A DNA stretch of 64,000 bases, from positions 46,092,331 through 46,156,330 of the forward strand of contig CM055099.1 of assembly GCA_029204225.1 (NCBI GenBank), read 5' to 3'. The position numbers were made by a program, and so were the translations under genes. Every line of letters begins with the position of its first letter. Position 1 is the stretch's first letter. This document shows positions 59,571 to 64,000 of this stretch, piece by piece. Below the pieces are notes generated by a model, which was not told where the DNA came from, did no database searches, and saw only the letters and a list, made by a program, of their open reading frames with translations. This DNA is from Diphasiastrum complanatum (lineage: Eukaryota > Streptophyta > Lycopodiopsida > Lycopodiales > Lycopodiaceae).

Positions 59571-59946
59571 ATCAAGATTACAAAATTCCCGTCCTAGTTG
59601 ATATATCAAAAATGAACAAAATGTGACTCATCATCACTACATTTATTTGATTCTTTCACTACATTGAGACCTTCATGCTGTCTTCTTGATTATGTATGTC
59701 CTTGAAATGATGACACTTCTCCACTAGTGTTTTTATGAACTCGCTGGGGAACTCCATAGTTGGCCTAAGAAAAAAAATGATCTCCCTCTCAACAATTCGT
59801 TGTATGCATAATTAATGTTTCAAGCTTACTAGTTTCTACTCTGATTTGTGGGATCTTAATCTAGTCATGTTATTTTGAATTACAGGATCATAATAAATGT
59901 GTTGTGTATTGGTTATGTTTCATGCTTAGCAATAGAGAGCGAGGGA

Positions 59947-63647
<3,701 letters not shown>

Positions 63648-64000
63648 TGTGAAAAACTCAGATCCAAAAGATGCTAAAGTTTCATAAAGATCTTGGCCAT
63701 GGAAGTTATGCACATCTAGATTGAAAAAATGATAGAAATTGTGATGTTAAGCATACTAAACATCAACTAAACATCAAAATCTGATCATAAGCTTCCACAA
63801 ACAGAAACTTGCTGTCCCTGTCCGTACTTCAGAGCCTACAACCTGCATTTCACACGTGTGAAGCCATAGCAACAAAGAAATCACAATTCTAGTGGCTAGA
63901 ATGCAAGATATGAACAAAAAAGTGAGAGAGAAGAAGATGGATCTTCAAAGAGCATAACATTCATTCAATAGAATGAAAATGAGATGTGTACATACTCGTG
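63648..64000 (-). repeat. LTR of the B family, cut by window end
   Basis: 353 bases that match the first 353 bases of the LTR at 22680 without difference by eye, including CACACGTGTG at 63851-63860. It interrupts the copia relic on its left. In this orientation it is either the 3' LTR of a minus-strand B element beyond the window or a solo LTR. Confidence 0.95.

Overview
The window is nuclear DNA of a land plant with a large, repeat-filled genome. Two things show this directly: one plant-specific SBP-box (SPL) transcription factor gene that carries a miR156 target site, and at least nine Ty1/copia retroelement copies of different ages, mixed with hAT and non-LTR relics. A very long transposon-filled intron and unusual non-LTR reverse transcriptases suggest a fern or another non-angiosperm. 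That clade guess is inference and is not settled by the sequence.

Layout. 1-6055: a young copia element (A, minus strand) cut by the window edge. 6056-12197: old copia and Ty3/gypsy scraps plus the 3' flank of the host gene. 12198-44962: the SPL gene on the minus strand, with three coding exons (43914-44962, 13544-13668, 12198-13120) joining in phase into a 698-residue protein. Intron 1 is 30,245 bp and cuts the SBP zinc-binding domain. It holds a hAT transposase relic, a non-LTR reverse transcriptase fragment, a hAT-type MITE, another MITE, an intact young copia element (B, 22680-28540) nested in an older copia relic, and four further decayed copia stretches. Every copia in the intron lies in the sense orientation of the host gene. 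44963-about 47050: the putative SPL leader and promoter. 47300-50557: small tandem repeats, a non-LTR relic and a copia fragment. 50563-55902: copia element C on the plus strand, whose reverse transcriptase has been replaced by about 1 kb of foreign sequence with a long open frame. 55903-61116: mostly unrecognised sequence with a 330-340 bp tandem repeat and a long GA microsatellite. 61117-63647: a second GA array fused to a broken copia. 63648-64000: the start of another LTR of the B family.

How it fits together. The single host gene is a developmental regulator whose transcript must cross 30 kb of transposons, including a live-looking LTR promoter and its termination signals, to complete its DNA-binding domain. 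The predicted protein also has Gln where the second zinc site normally has its His ligand. The other coding sequence is retroelement gag-pol in stages from intact (B), through one nonsense codon (A), to rearranged (C) and decayed.
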